Source: Halalkalicoccus paucihalophilus (lineage in GTDB: Archaea; Halobacteriota; Halobacteria; Halobacteriales; Halalkalicoccaceae). From it: 64,000 bases of DNA. The stretch is from NCBI RefSeq assembly GCF_001593955.1, contig NZ_LTAZ01000017.1, forward strand, positions 1 through 64,000, written 5' to 3'. Positions 1 through 8,825 of this stretch are shown here, in pieces; the first letter of the stretch is position 1; every line of letters begins with the position of its first letter. Both the position numbers and the translations under genes were made by a program. Below the pieces are notes generated by a model that was not told the DNA's origin, did not search any database, and was given only the letters and a program-made list of their open reading frames with translations.

Positions 1-274
1 TTGCTGCTTGGTGGCGTTGGTCCATTGAGGTTGTACAGATGAACTGTACACGAAGTGGGAACCCGGCTCGTTCGTAGTCGAGTTCGGGGGCGTACGTTTT
101 GATGACACCTGCATTTTCAAGAGCAGTGATCCGATTGCGGACCGTACTCTGTGAGACCTCAACTGTGGCACTGATCTGCTCGTGAGTGGTTTTCCGTGCA
201 TCTTGCTGTAATGCATAGAGGATCTCTCGATCGACGTCGTCTAACGTGACAGTGCCATCCTGTTCTTTGACCAT
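1..274 (-). CDS. Lrp/AsnC-family transcriptional regulator, cut by window edge
   Basis: Translating the minus strand from the ATG at 272-274 gives 91 residues that run off the left edge. Residues 12-60 match the AsnC/Lrp winged helix: LDDVDREILYALQQDAR, then a recognition helix around VSQSTVRNRITALENAGVI, then the KTYAPELDYERAGFP strand that begins the ligand-sensing RAM domain. Family members are about 150 residues, so the C-terminal third or more lies outside the window. They bind DNA as dimers or octamers and usually sense amino acids; which effector applies here cannot be seen. The assignment rests on the HTH and linker motif. Confidence 0.85.
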   Translation of the reverse strand, partial: MVKEQDGTVTLDDVDREILYALQQDARKTTHEQISATVEVSQSTVRNRITALENAGVIKTYAPELDYERAGFPLRVQFICTTSMDQRHQAA

Positions 275-438
275 ACGGTCGACTGCACGGCTCAGGTAAA
301 GTATGTTAGCGTTTTCCAGTCTTCCAGGCGCGAGAAATGAACGAGAAAACACGCGGATCGAGATCGTGAGTGAGTAGCCACTCCCGTCGAATCTCGGCGG
401 TCACACATCACCAAGAGAGGGAAACAGGGAAAGAGAGG

Positions 439-693
439 TTAGGTGTCCTTGCCGCTGTCTGTCGCGACTTCAGCGTTGATGAGCGCAGCCATCTCAGCAG
501 CTGTGTCTGACGTGATCTTCTCCTGTTCGTCGCTGCCATCGTGCTCTTGGTCCCGGATCTAATCGTCCTGCTGGGCATGGTCGGAATCAGTCGATCGAGA
601 AGCGTCTGTATCCGTGTCTGCTGGGTGGAATTCCCTGAGTTGCCAAGGGAATCCATAGTCTGAGAGCATGCTGTACTGTTTGTCTGAGTTCAT
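439..693 (-). pseudogene. Small acidic protein with in-frame TAG (YGFPWQLR family)
   Basis: From the ATG at 693 the minus strand reads 44 residues with the core SDYGFPWQLREFHPADT. It then meets TAG at 559-561 and continues in the same frame for 39 acidic residues (ending VATDSGKDT) to TAA at 439. The tail has normal haloarchaeal codon use and composition, so this is probably one 84-residue gene broken by a nonsense mutation. A decayed second copy lies at 35681-35900 with the core SEYGFPWQIRGFHPSDT. The family is unknown to me. It sits 100 bp downstream of the small zinc-finger gene on the same strand. Confidence 0.55.
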
Positions 694-796
694 GGTATCT
701 GATCACTGTTGACTAGATTCACTCCCCATACCCCATATATACCGGCGTGCAATCACGCCTAATCGCCGGCGCCCGAGTACATGGGTGTCTGCGATT

Positions 797-973
797 CTAC
801 TTCAGGACCTGCTGTATTTGATAGTCGTTCGTGCGTGCATTCGAGTATGATCGCTCGGAGACAATCGGATGGCCTGTCGCAACGTGATGGTCGATAGCTG
901 CATGCCCTGAGTCAGTCTCCAGTAGTTCATCCGTCTGTGCTGTCCAATCGCACATTAGACAGTAATAGCGCAT
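797..973 (-). CDS. Small putative zinc-finger protein (58 aa)
   Basis: The ORF starts at ATG 971-973 and ends with TAG at 797-799. It has Cys5-x2-Cys8 at the N-terminus (MRYYCLMCDW) and His residues in DHHVATGH near 29-35, a spacing that would suit a single C2H2-like zinc finger. The tail ends NDYQIQQVLK. A paralogue of the same length lies at 61175-61357 (MRNYCTVCEW ... HFLATGH ... DYRIDEVLL), which is the main reason to believe it is a gene. The last 12 codons are also found at 36201-36240 without the rest. The function is unknown; such microproteins in haloarchaea are often regulators, but nothing here shows that. Confidence 0.65.
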   Translation of the reverse strand: MRYYCLMCDWTAQTDELLETDSGHAAIDHHVATGHPIVSERSYSNARTNDYQIQQVLK

Positions 974-1617
974 TTGCCTAGTCTACCAGCGCTCTCTAAT
1001 CGACAAAAATGGTGACGGTGCTACGGCAAGCAGGTTATCTAACCATGTGCCGCCGCTTTACGATCGTGCTGGCGAAAGCTATGACGTCGGGGTCTCCCTG
1101 TACGGCAACCCTAGCGAAACCGTCAGTAGCTGATCAACGTCACTGAAGCGCAGTACGTCGAACAGTAACCGCTACCGGAACCGCCGGCCTGTCCGGAACG
1201 AGGCGGTGCTCACTCGCGTCCGCTCGCTGCGCGCCTGTCAGAAGATCATGGCTAGACGCGCCGCAGGTGCAACTAGGGTTAAATTCAATAGTATTTACTA
1301 TCTGTTTGAATGTAAAACTGGTTGACCAAGCAGGTAATTGGTATGGGATAGGGTACATAGGGTAGATGGTCCGTCACACTGTGCGCTCATGGCGTGACGG
1401 GTTCCAAATTGGGGGAGGGCGATTGCGACTCAGACTGCCTCTGACATCACCCTGGGTCGCCTCTTGGATGAGCTCATCCTCCCTCTGCTGACAATCGCTT
1501 ACTTATGAGAGGGATATCCGGGTCTCTGACACAGCCACCGGAGCGACACCGTCGCTCCACACGCCGCTCTCATCATTTCGTTGTCCCCGTAACTACGACC
1601 GCTCAGAGCCCTCGACG
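974..1617. other. Intergenic stretch with repeat shared with 61 kb
   Basis: No convincing gene. Positions 1431-1500 resemble 61070-61140 (both contain GCCTCTGACATCAC or a close variant, then GGGTCGCCTCTT-like and GATGAGCTCATCC-like text). The shared stretch lies beside a zinc-finger microprotein gene at both places. An imperfect AT-rich segment sits at 1280-1320. Confidence 0.5.
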
Positions 1618-2283
1618 CTACATCTCCGGTGTCTCCGTTGTGGAAAACTGGACCGTATTCGAGACGAGTGTCACGATCGCCCGCCGAAGTCGCTCAGTGA
1701 TCGCTTGATCCGATACCCCGAGTTCCTCCGCTAACTCGAGCGTCGTACACTGGCGTGGGATCTCGTAGTAGCCCCGCTCGATCGCCAGTAAGAGCGTCTC
1801 ACGCTGGATCGGCGTCAGGCCGAACCACGGGCCACTGTCCGGGCGCGTTGGATTGTAGATGCGCGCGACGTTCAATGAAATCTGCGCTTGGTTACAGTAG
1901 CGCTGGAAATCCGACAGCGACTCGTGAGAGGGAAATCGGAGTTCGAACTCCCACTCGCGTGGGGTACCTGTCGCACTCAGGACTTGCGCTCCCTGTTGTT
2001 GGATCGCTTGAAAGAGCTGGTCCGTCTCACCGTTCCATTCCAGCGCGTACAACGTCTTGTTCTCGAGGGTGTCGATTTCCGAGATTTCGTTGACAACATC
2101 TTGATCGGTGAGATTGGCCGTGAACGTATCGCGGTGAGAGTTATGCACCCAGAAAAAGGGGATCGCAGTCTCGCCCATCGGGACCATACTCTCAAGCTCG
2201 ATGGCGATCCCGGAGACGACGTCGAGAAACTGCCCTAACCCAAAGTCTTCCCCTGGCACTGAGAGTTCGGCAATGACACTCAT
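1618..2283 (-). CDS. HTH-10 (bacterio-opsin activator-type) transcriptional regulator
   Basis: This 221-residue protein has the layout of haloarchaeal BAT-like regulators. An N-terminal sensor-like region (residues 1-150) begins MSVIAELSVPGEDFGLGQF and is followed by the HTH_10 domain (about 155-210): LTPIQRETLLLAIERGYYE, then TTLELAEELGVSDQAITERL. No PAS or GAF domain is present, so this is the short form. It is divergent from a paralogue at 2770-3417, and the shared spacer carries two copies of TGGTATACCA, plausible operators for one or both regulators. A TTTTA-containing promoter candidate lies near 2318-2328, about 35 bp before the start. The target genes are unknown. Confidence 0.85.
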   Translation of the reverse strand: MSVIAELSVPGEDFGLGQFLDVVSGIAIELESMVPMGETAIPFFWVHNSHRDTFTANLTDQDVVNEISEIDTLENKTLYALEWNGETDQLFQAIQQQGAQVLSATGTPREWEFELRFPSHESLSDFQRYCNQAQISLNVARIYNPTRPDSGPWFGLTPIQRETLLLAIERGYYEIPRQCTTLELAEELGVSDQAITERLRRAIVTLVSNTVQFSTTETPEM

Positions 2284-2331
2284 GTAACGTCCTTGAGAAC
2301 CGTATGTGGAGAACGCCTAAAAGTAGGCGAC

Positions 2332-2384
2332 TTGGTATACCACCCTAGCATACTAGCACTTTATATGAGACATGGTATACCAAG
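2332..2384. promoter_or_regulatory. Paired palindromic operator candidates TGGTATACCA
   Basis: Two perfect copies of TGGTATACCA lie at 2333-2342 and 2373-2382, their centres 40 bp apart (about four helical turns), in the spacer between divergent HTH-10 regulator genes. A TATA-like TTTATATGA lies between them at about 2360-2368. A third, near-perfect copy (ATGGTATATCAAG) is at 3492-3504, upstream of the DUF7344-like gene at 3643. This arrangement suggests shared regulation; binding has not been shown. Confidence 0.55.
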
Positions 2385-2548
2385 TTAATGTAGGTTATTA
2401 GACCATAGTCATATAGGGACCGGGCTCGGAGGGAGTACACGGACCGGATGAGAAGGTCACACTGGTATCGAGAGGAGACACGCCCACGACACGGATAGGG
2501 CTCAATCAGCCTGGCCACTCAAACAGCCCACCCAGACCAGACCGCATC

Positions 2549-2773
2549 ATGGACGATTTTGAAACAGTAGCTGAAACGGTCACCACAGAGGAAGCGTTCA
2601 CTACCGCACTGCAGAAGCTCGTACAAGCAGCCCACGCAAACGGGGTCGACGTCGAGGGAGGGTGGGAGTGTCGGACCACGACGGACGATCCGGACTGGGA
2701 GATCATGATTCTCGAAGTGACGAAAAAAGACACCCAGAGGCTGGACGCTGCTGACGGGGTGGATAATGCATGA
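2549..2773 (+). CDS. Small conserved-type protein preceding HTH-10 regulator
   Basis: A 74-residue protein beginning MDDFETVAETVTTEEAFTTA with a compact C-terminal segment (WECRTTTDDPDWEIMILEV) and no membrane segment. I do not recognise a characterised family. Its stop overlaps the start of the HTH-10 gene by four bases (ATGA at 2770-2773), so the two are almost certainly co-translated. A small partner may assist or modulate the regulator; this is inferred from position only. Confidence 0.7.
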   Translation: MDDFETVAETVTTEEAFTTALQKLVQAAHANGVDVEGGWECRTTTDDPDWEIMILEVTKKDTQRLDAADGVDNA

Positions 2774-3417
2774 GTGTGATTGCTGAAATCCAGATCGAGG
2801 GCAATTTCGTCCTCAGTGAATTGCTCGCGGAGCTGCCCGACGTTCCGATCCAACTCGAACGAGTGATCCCGGCTGGGGAGCGAACGGTGCCCCTGATCTG
2901 GATCCATACGGACGAGCCCGAACCAGTCGAACAGCACCTTCGTGAACATCGGTTGATCGAGTCGATCACCCAACTGGATGTGTTTGAGGATCGAGCATTG
3001 TATCGCATCGAGTGGACTGAAGAGCCCGATAGTATCTTCAATGAGATCCAGTCAAAGCGAGCAGATCTCCTTGATGCAGTTGGGATGGGTGAGTCCTGGA
3101 CATTTGAATTACGCTTTCCGACACACGACGCGCTCTCAGGGTTTCACGATCATTGTGAAGAGGCAGGCCTCCCGCTGTCAGTCAATCGTATTTATCGGCC
3201 GAGCAGTGCTGAGTCACCCACTCGCTATGGATTGACGGATATTCAGTACGATACACTCCTTTCAGCGCTTGAGCAGGGTTACTTTACGGTGCCGCGGGAG
3301 ATAACGTCGAAGGAGTTAGGGGCGCAACTCGGGGTATCGGATCAGGCGATCACTGAACGAATTCGACGCGGGACCACAAATATACTAACGCATATCCTTG
3401 TGTCACCAGAGAACTGA
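2770..3417 (+). CDS. HTH-10 (bacterio-opsin activator-type) transcriptional regulator, paralogue
   Basis: This 215-residue protein is paralogous to the one encoded at 1618-2283. Both begin MSVIAE and both end in an HTH_10 domain: LTDIQYDTLLSALEQGYF, then ELGAQLGVSDQAITERIRR at about 165-205. The sensor-like N-terminal part is more diverged than the HTH. The gene is translationally coupled to the small gene upstream and divergent from its paralogue, an arrangement that suggests duplication followed by mutual or shared control through the TGGTATACCA sites. Confidence 0.85.
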   Translation: MSVIAEIQIEGNFVLSELLAELPDVPIQLERVIPAGERTVPLIWIHTDEPEPVEQHLREHRLIESITQLDVFEDRALYRIEWTEEPDSIFNEIQSKRADLLDAVGMGESWTFELRFPTHDALSGFHDHCEEAGLPLSVNRIYRPSSAESPTRYGLTDIQYDTLLSALEQGYFTVPREITSKELGAQLGVSDQAITERIRRGTTNILTHILVSPEN

Positions 3418-3642
3418 ACGAGTAGGTACGTCACCCGCGCGTTTTTGAGGTGACTGCGGCCCTAATGTCGCCGTGGTGTAACAAGTCAGGTATGGTATAT
3501 CAAGGTGAGCTAATAAGTAGAACGGACTCTAGATAGGGACTGGATACGCCGAAAAGAGTGCGTATCTACAGAGAAAAGGAAGCCTCTGACACAATGACCC
3601 AGTATTCACCAGCCAAACGACGGCAGACACCGAGGGGTACCG

Positions 3643-4047
3643 ATGAGTAGTAAATCGAACCAGTTGTCCCCTCCCCCTGAACAGGATGTCTTTGGTGGGA
3701 CAACCGCTCATACGGCTGTCTTCAAGACACTATCATTCCAATCGTGCCGCTATCTCATCTACTATTTCTTAGTGGCATCTGACTCCAGTGTCCCGATCGA
3801 GGACGTAGTCACAGGAATTCAAACGCTTGCAGCCCACGAAAGTAAGCAACCGTCAGTGGTCGACGATGAGTGTCTCAAATCGCTCCTTATTGAGCGAGCG
3901 ATCCCGCAGCTCGAGCAGCTTGATGTGGTCGAATACGATTCCCGAAATGGGAGTGTTCGATATCACCGACGGCCCTTCATCGAAGAGTACGCCGAACATG
4001 CGGCCTATCAAGAATTATCGTCGGATTTCGTTCAGGAGTCACTGTAG
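3643..4047 (+). CDS. DUF7344-like winged-helix protein
   Basis: A 134-residue soluble protein. The segment TAVFKTLSFQSCRYLIYYFL, an acidic-patch loop, a helix with LLIERAIPQLEQLDVVEYD and a short wing-like strand (SVRYHRRP) fit the haloarchaeal winged-helix domain usually labelled DUF7344. An ATGGTATATCA site about 150 bp upstream resembles the operators of the neighbouring HTH-10 pair, so it may belong to the same regulon. The match is by pattern, not by search. Confidence 0.6.
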   Translation: MSSKSNQLSPPPEQDVFGGTTAHTAVFKTLSFQSCRYLIYYFLVASDSSVPIEDVVTGIQTLAAHESKQPSVVDDECLKSLLIERAIPQLEQLDVVEYDSRNGSVRYHRRPFIEEYAEHAAYQELSSDFVQESL

Positions 4048-4738
4048 CAGCGTCCACAGTACTTCTGAGTGAACTTGGGGCTGCTTTCCCATTGAATCAG
4101 TGGCTACAGGTCTCACTGGTGGGAGACAGATCGCTTATTGTGTGGCGAGAAACAGAGCCTTGTGCACCAGTAGCCTGCGTAAGAGCGGGCGGCCATTGCA
4201 CAAGGCTTGCTTATCAAAATTGTTGAGTAAGACAAATGCAGGAGATTACTCGACGAGATCAACGGGATCGAACGACGAGAGGACAGCGACCGGCCGCCTA
4301 TCTACTATGAAGTGGTGCGGTCTATCGCGCTGGCGGTGCTATGCTGAGCGGGGCTGTGTTATCTTATTCTGCCAGAGCACCGCAGATACAGAAGTAATTT
4401 CGATGAACTGCAGACAGTCCGGCGATGTGGCTCTTGATTTATAGCATCTGAAAACGGGCGAAGTGTCAGTGCTGCCGCTCAAGAATGTGGAATGATCCCC
4501 GAGTGGGGTCTTCCCTAGTAGGGCCAAAGGCGCCCAATCCCACGTCGTCATTAGGAAAGAGGGCGTCGGTTAGTCTACTCGCTGAGTTTGGTATCGACGT
4601 CAATCGCCGAGCCGATATGCGGTAGCGTGAGGATGTGTCGCCGCTCTCCACTCCAATGACCTCACTGGTTCCGACACCCTACCGGTCCTAGGTTTATTTC
4701 AGAATAATACCTTGTTCAACGGTCTCTTCTAAGATGAT
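4048..4738. other. Gene-poor spacer with one dispersed inverted repeat
   Basis: Open frames here have poor haloarchaeal composition and no family signature. The one structured feature is an inverted repeat at 4157-4206. A TATA-like GGTTTATTTC precedes the next gene at about 4691. Confidence 0.5.
4157..4206. repeat. Dispersed inverted repeat, copy 1
   Basis: Arms GCCTTGTGCA and TGCACAAGGC enclose about 30 bp. The element lies about 110 bp downstream of the DUF7344-like gene. It is one of about ten related elements in the window. Confidence 0.75.
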
Positions 4739-5377
4739 TTGGCGGTGTTACAACAGATAGAAACGCACTGGGACCGACTACTCTGTATGAATGGATATCG
4801 TACCGATGCTCTTGCTGATCTAGGCTATGGCATATTGTTTGTTGTTGCGATCGGTCTCATGGTCATCCTGGGAATTCAAACAGGGATCACGTTCGGATTA
4901 GGTGTGTTCCTTGCGTATACGATCCACGTCGGATGGAAGATGAGCAGGCTCGATCCGCAGTGGATGACTGATGAAGTCGTCGAGGCCGTCGAAGAAACAG
5001 TGACTGAAAAAGTTACACAGGAAGTCACCGAATCGGTCGAAAAGCAGGTTGGAGAGACGGTTGCCGAATCAGTAAACAAAGAAATGAGTGAGACGGTCGC
5101 TAAGTCCATTGAGAATGAAGTCAGTAGAACAGTCGATAAAACGGTCGCAGAGACCGTCGAGGAGACGGTTTCCAACGAGGTTACCCAAGTCGCCGAAAAG
5201 GTCGACGAGGTAAACGAGCGTGTCGAGCGCCGGCCGCGAAAGGACGAGGTCGAGGAGTCCATCGACAAGACGAAAGAGGAACTCGAAGAGGCGATTGGCG
5301 AGACCAAAGAGAAGATTGAGGCGGATGACGATAAAACGGAGCCCGATTTTAAGTTGCCAGCTGACAGCGAGAAGTAG
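4739..5377 (+). CDS. Membrane-anchored coiled-coil protein
   Basis: A 212-residue protein from a TTG start; an internal ATG at residue 17 (MNGYRTD) is an alternative. Residues 24-65 hold two adjacent hydrophobic segments (ILFVVAIGLMVILGIQTG, then FGLGVFLAYTIHVGWKM). Residues 75-200 are an alternating Glu/Val/Thr/Lys coiled coil with repeated ETV and VTESVEK-like units. A protein of the same architecture is encoded at 37751-38410, though its sequence differs. A structural or scaffold role at the membrane is plausible; no enzymatic motif is seen. Confidence 0.75.
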   Translation: MAVLQQIETHWDRLLCMNGYRTDALADLGYGILFVVAIGLMVILGIQTGITFGLGVFLAYTIHVGWKMSRLDPQWMTDEVVEAVEETVTEKVTQEVTESVEKQVGETVAESVNKEMSETVAKSIENEVSRTVDKTVAETVEETVSNEVTQVAEKVDEVNERVERRPRKDEVEESIDKTKEELEEAIGETKEKIEADDDKTEPDFKLPADSEK

Positions 5378-5396
5378 TCAGGTTCAGCACCGTGCG

Positions 5397-5822
5397 TCAG
5401 CGGATGACCATAACGGGTACCGGGGCGCGCTGGAATACCTGTTGAGCGACGTTTCCGACGAACAAACGATCAACAAGTGAGCCGCTGTGGCTTCCAATGA
5501 CGACCGTGTCGAACGCCTCTGACTCCTTGATGATCGTCCGTGCTGGGTGGCCGACTGCCACTCTCGTGTTGATCTCCATGTCGTGCTCCTCTGCGATCTT
5601 TCGGGCGATATCGAACACCTCGTTGGCCTGTTCCTCAGCAGCTGTTTGAAAGTCGTCCTCAAGCGCAAGGCCAGTTATCTCTCCCATCATCGGTGTCGTT
5701 TTCCCGACGACGTGAAGAACCGTTATTTCCGCATCTCCGAAGGCTTCAAAAGCGTACTCTAATGCCTTTTGTGCCATCTCCGAGTCGTTCATTGGAACAA
5801 GTATACGGTTGATCATATCCAA
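5397..5822 (-). CDS. Universal stress protein (UspA family)
   Basis: A 141-residue protein with a single UspA domain. It starts MDMINRILVPMNDSEMAQKA and carries the ATP-binding loop VVIGSHSGSLVDRLFVGNVA followed by the closing strand APVPVMVI. The Gly-x2-Gly-x9-Gly-Ser/Thr loop is only partly kept, which leaves nucleotide binding uncertain. It is convergent with the coiled-coil gene and divergent from the phosphate permease at 5982; haloarchaeal transporters often neighbour UspA genes. Confidence 0.9.
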   Translation of the reverse strand: MDMINRILVPMNDSEMAQKALEYAFEAFGDAEITVLHVVGKTTPMMGEITGLALEDDFQTAAEEQANEVFDIARKIAEEHDMEINTRVAVGHPARTIIKESEAFDTVVIGSHSGSLVDRLFVGNVAQQVFQRAPVPVMVIR

Positions 5823-5981
5823 TTGTTAGTTCGAGTCGGTAAATAGGTAGTCGTGCTCATCAGTATCGATTGGCTTGTTCAACACCATCTAATAACTTAT
5901 ACAAATATTATATATCAACTGTAAATCACTCACTGATAGGATCGGAATGCTCTTCCCTTTCACATGTGAAGTATCACTTAT

Positions 5982-7154
5982 ATGGATCTTACTGTAGTAC
6001 TGTTGGTCGGTATTGTCGCCTCAATCTTCGTGGGATTCAACATCGGTGGGTCATCCACCGGTATCGCTTGGGGGCCTGCGGTCGGTGCCGGTATTGTTTC
6101 GAAGACACTCGCAGCATTTCTTATGACTTTCTTCGTCTTTTTGGGAGGGTGGACGGTTGGGCGGAACGTCATGGATACGTTGGCCGGCGATATCATTGCG
6201 ATCCCGATCACGTTGGAAGCTGGCGTGGGTGTTCTCTTCTTCATCGGAACCGGTATCTTCATCGCCAACGTGTTCAGTGTCCCAGTGCCAACATCGATGA
6301 CAACAGTCGGATCGATCGCTGGCCTCGGACTAGCGACCGGGACGCTCAACTTCGATACGATCGGGCGGATTATGGCGTGGTGGATTGTCACACCGGTTAT
6401 CGGCTTTTGGATCGGCGCAATTCTCGGTCGGTATTTCTACCCGGCGCTCAACGACCGCTTCGAGATCGTCTCGAGCGATGGCGCGCTGATTACAGTCGAT
6501 AAAAGCGGGACTATCCCGTCACCAGTACTCGGTCCGAACACGACGCAACAGGAGTTGGTCGGTACGATCTTGGTTCTTATTATTGGCTGTTACATGGCGT
6601 TCAGTGCTGGTGCCAGTAATGTTCCGAACGCGGTCGCTCCCTTAGTGAGTAGTGGCGCGCTCGAAGTGAACACAGCAATCCTCATTGCGACTGTGGCAAT
6701 CGGGATCGGTGGATTTACGATTGCACGTCGGACGATGGAGTCGGTCGGGACCGAACTAACTGATATACCACTGCTTGCGGCACTTCTCGTTATGACGACC
6801 GCTGCGACGATTACGACAGTTCTCTCGTATGCCGGGATTCCGATCAGTCTCGTGATGGCGATGGTGATGACGATTGTCGGTCTTGGCTGGGGGCGGGCAA
6901 CCCGTCCGATTTCGGCACGTGATGTTGTCAGCGGCAAGACGGATGCAGAGATCCAGACGGGGGCGTTGACGGCTGACCCAGATGTTCCTGCTCCGGCTAT
7001 CGGGGATCCAGAACCCCAGCAAGTGCTTGAAGTAGGAGACCTGTTCAATCCCCGAGCAATCGCAAAGTACATCTCGATGTGGATTATCGGTCCCACGGTC
7101 TCGCTAGCGCTTTCGTACGGGTTTTTCGTTATTGTACCTGTTCCGATAACCTGA
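5982..7154 (+). CDS. PiT-family inorganic phosphate permease
   Basis: A 390-residue polytopic membrane protein with about ten hydrophobic segments. Two PiT repeats are visible: VGFNIGGSSTGIAWGPAVGA at about 18-37 and SAGASNVPNAVAPLVSS at about 206-222, which carry the family's conserved Asn and Ala residues. PiT carriers import phosphate, or metal-phosphate, with H+ or Na+. The first repeat has FNIGGSST where many members have FNDxANA, so its substrate or coupling may differ. A hydrophilic loop near residue 320 precedes the last helices. It is divergent from uspA. Confidence 0.88.
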   Translation: MDLTVVLLVGIVASIFVGFNIGGSSTGIAWGPAVGAGIVSKTLAAFLMTFFVFLGGWTVGRNVMDTLAGDIIAIPITLEAGVGVLFFIGTGIFIANVFSVPVPTSMTTVGSIAGLGLATGTLNFDTIGRIMAWWIVTPVIGFWIGAILGRYFYPALNDRFEIVSSDGALITVDKSGTIPSPVLGPNTTQQELVGTILVLIIGCYMAFSAGASNVPNAVAPLVSSGALEVNTAILIATVAIGIGGFTIARRTMESVGTELTDIPLLAALLVMTTAATITTVLSYAGIPISLVMAMVMTIVGLGWGRATRPISARDVVSGKTDAEIQTGALTADPDVPAPAIGDPEPQQVLEVGDLFNPRAIAKYISMWIIGPTVSLALSYGFFVIVPVPIT

Positions 7155-7443
7155 TGTTACTGAACTTATTTTCTAAGTCGGTTACAAATCTCTGACAATA
7201 GAATGTACGAACACTTTGCAAATCACTATGAGACCCCTCTATGATTGTGGGACCGACTATCAGGTGTATATGTCGTCTGCCGAGAATGTTTCGTTTGCCG
7301 GAGTTTCCGAAACACTCGATATCACCGTGCTAAACGCGGTTCCGCCGGGTAGAGATGGAAGTCGGGCAGCGCGAGGTTCGGTATTGTTCAAGACCTGCTT
7401 GCCTCACTCTCCTTCTAAGTATATCGCTATCATATAATACAGA
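7155..7443. other. Spacer, no supported gene
   Basis: No ORF with haloarchaeal codon use was seen. A TATA-like run (GTATATCGCTATCATATAAT) occurs at about 7419-7438, immediately before the DHH gene start at 7444. Confidence 0.4.
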
Positions 7444-8451
7444 ATGAGTAGAGCCCAGCAACTCCACGAACTGCTTGCCGATGGCAGCGAGATCAACATC
7501 GTCTGTCACAATAACCCCGATCCGGATTGTCTTGCTAGTGCGCTCGCATTGGGTCGAATTGCGGCCGAAGCTGGTATTGACGCACATCACATCCTCTACA
7601 GTGGCGATATCTCGCATCAGCAAAACCGGGCATTCGTCAATCTGCTCGATATCGACCTCAACCGGTTTGAACCTGCGGCCGTCCAGGATCGACCTGCAGA
7701 TTCATTGCTTGCATTCGTCGATCATGCCGTTCCAGGCGCGAACAACTATATTCCGCAGGGGACTCCCGTGGACATCGTAATCGACCATCATCCTGCCGAG
7801 GATATTGACGCCCAGTTCGTCGACCATCGGGGCCGCTGCGACCATTCTCACGGAGTACGTCCGTGCCCTTGACATCGAGCCTGATACCGCACTTGCGACT
7901 GCTCTCCTGTTTGCCATTCGTCGCGAGACTCTCAACTTCCTTCGTGGAGCGACCCGTGAAGAGTACGATGCAGCGAGATATCTTCATGAGTACGTGGACC
8001 GGATCTACTTCGACAGCTGTCAACCCCGTCGGTTACTGGCGCAACTCTCGATGCTATCGCGACTGCGATCAGTAATCGAATGATACGATCGTCGGTGCTT
8101 ATCACGCATGTCGGCCGGACAACTGAGCGAGATGCACTCCCGCAGGCCGCCGATTACCTCGCAACGCTGGAAGGTGTCGAGACGGTCATTGTCTTCGGGA
8201 TCGTCCACGATCCCATTCACCTCAGTGCACGATCGCCAGACCCGCGCATTCACGTCGGTGACGTGCTCAGGGAGGTGTTCGAGGACGTCGGAAGTGCCGA
8301 TGGCCACCACGATTCGGCAGGCGGTGAAATTCCATTGGGTATCTTTGCTGATTACACGGCTGACAGTGAGCAGTTACTTGACATCGTTGAACCGGTTATT
8401 ACCGAGCGTCTCATCGTAAAACTCGGTCTTGCTGATAGTTCCACGGGTTGA
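7444..8451 (+). pseudogene. DHH-family phosphoesterase, two frameshifts
   Basis: Three overlapping frames together encode one RecJ/NrnA-like phosphoesterase of about 330 residues. The first part has NPDPDCLASALALG, FVDHA and VIDHHPAED (DHH motifs I-III). Around 7828 the frame shifts: FVDHR is followed in another frame by IGAAATILTEYVRALDIEPD, as if a few bases were lost. Around 8030 it shifts again to QLSTPSVTGATLDAIATAIS and continues through VLITHVGRTTERDALPQAA (DHHA1-like region) to 8451. An intact version would hydrolyse phosphodiesters in nucleic acid or cyclic dinucleotides. Two independent shifts make a pseudogene more likely than a sequencing error. Confidence 0.8.
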
Positions 8452-8825
8452 CATAGATAAGGCACCACTAGCAGCTCAAGAAGAGCAATCTGAGGCCACA
8501 TTCTCGATCATCGAGGAGTATTTCGATAAGAGACCCAAGATTCGGCCTGAGTTGCGCTATGGAACTGACGTTATTGAAGAAATTGTCGCAGCAGCCGATG
8601 AATTTGACATCTCTGCGATCGGTTTCATCCCCGATCGGGCGGACGAATACGCGAGTTCCTCGGGGGAAACCTAGCGTATCGATTGATCACTGAGGGCCAT
8701 CACCCTGTCGTGGTATTTCTAACAACTGGGATGATCAAGGAGGATTCTCAGAATCGACGTAGAGTGTATCAAACGATGATCCGGGAGGAAGGACGTTTCT
8801 TACTCGACCTCAACGTCCACATCCT
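8429..8825 (+). pseudogene. UspA-like domain fragment, frameshifted
   Basis: The frame from 8429 reads LIVPRVDIDKAPLAAQEEQS, then YGTDVIEEIVAAADEFDISA and IGFIP, which matches the second half of a UspA-like domain. At about 8640 the frame is lost; an alternative frame continues REFLGGNLAYRLITEGHHPVVVF, the usual C-terminal strand of such domains. The N-terminal ATP-binding part is missing and the 5' end overlaps the decayed DHH gene. The 3' end overlaps the antiporter gene on the other strand. Confidence 0.65.
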
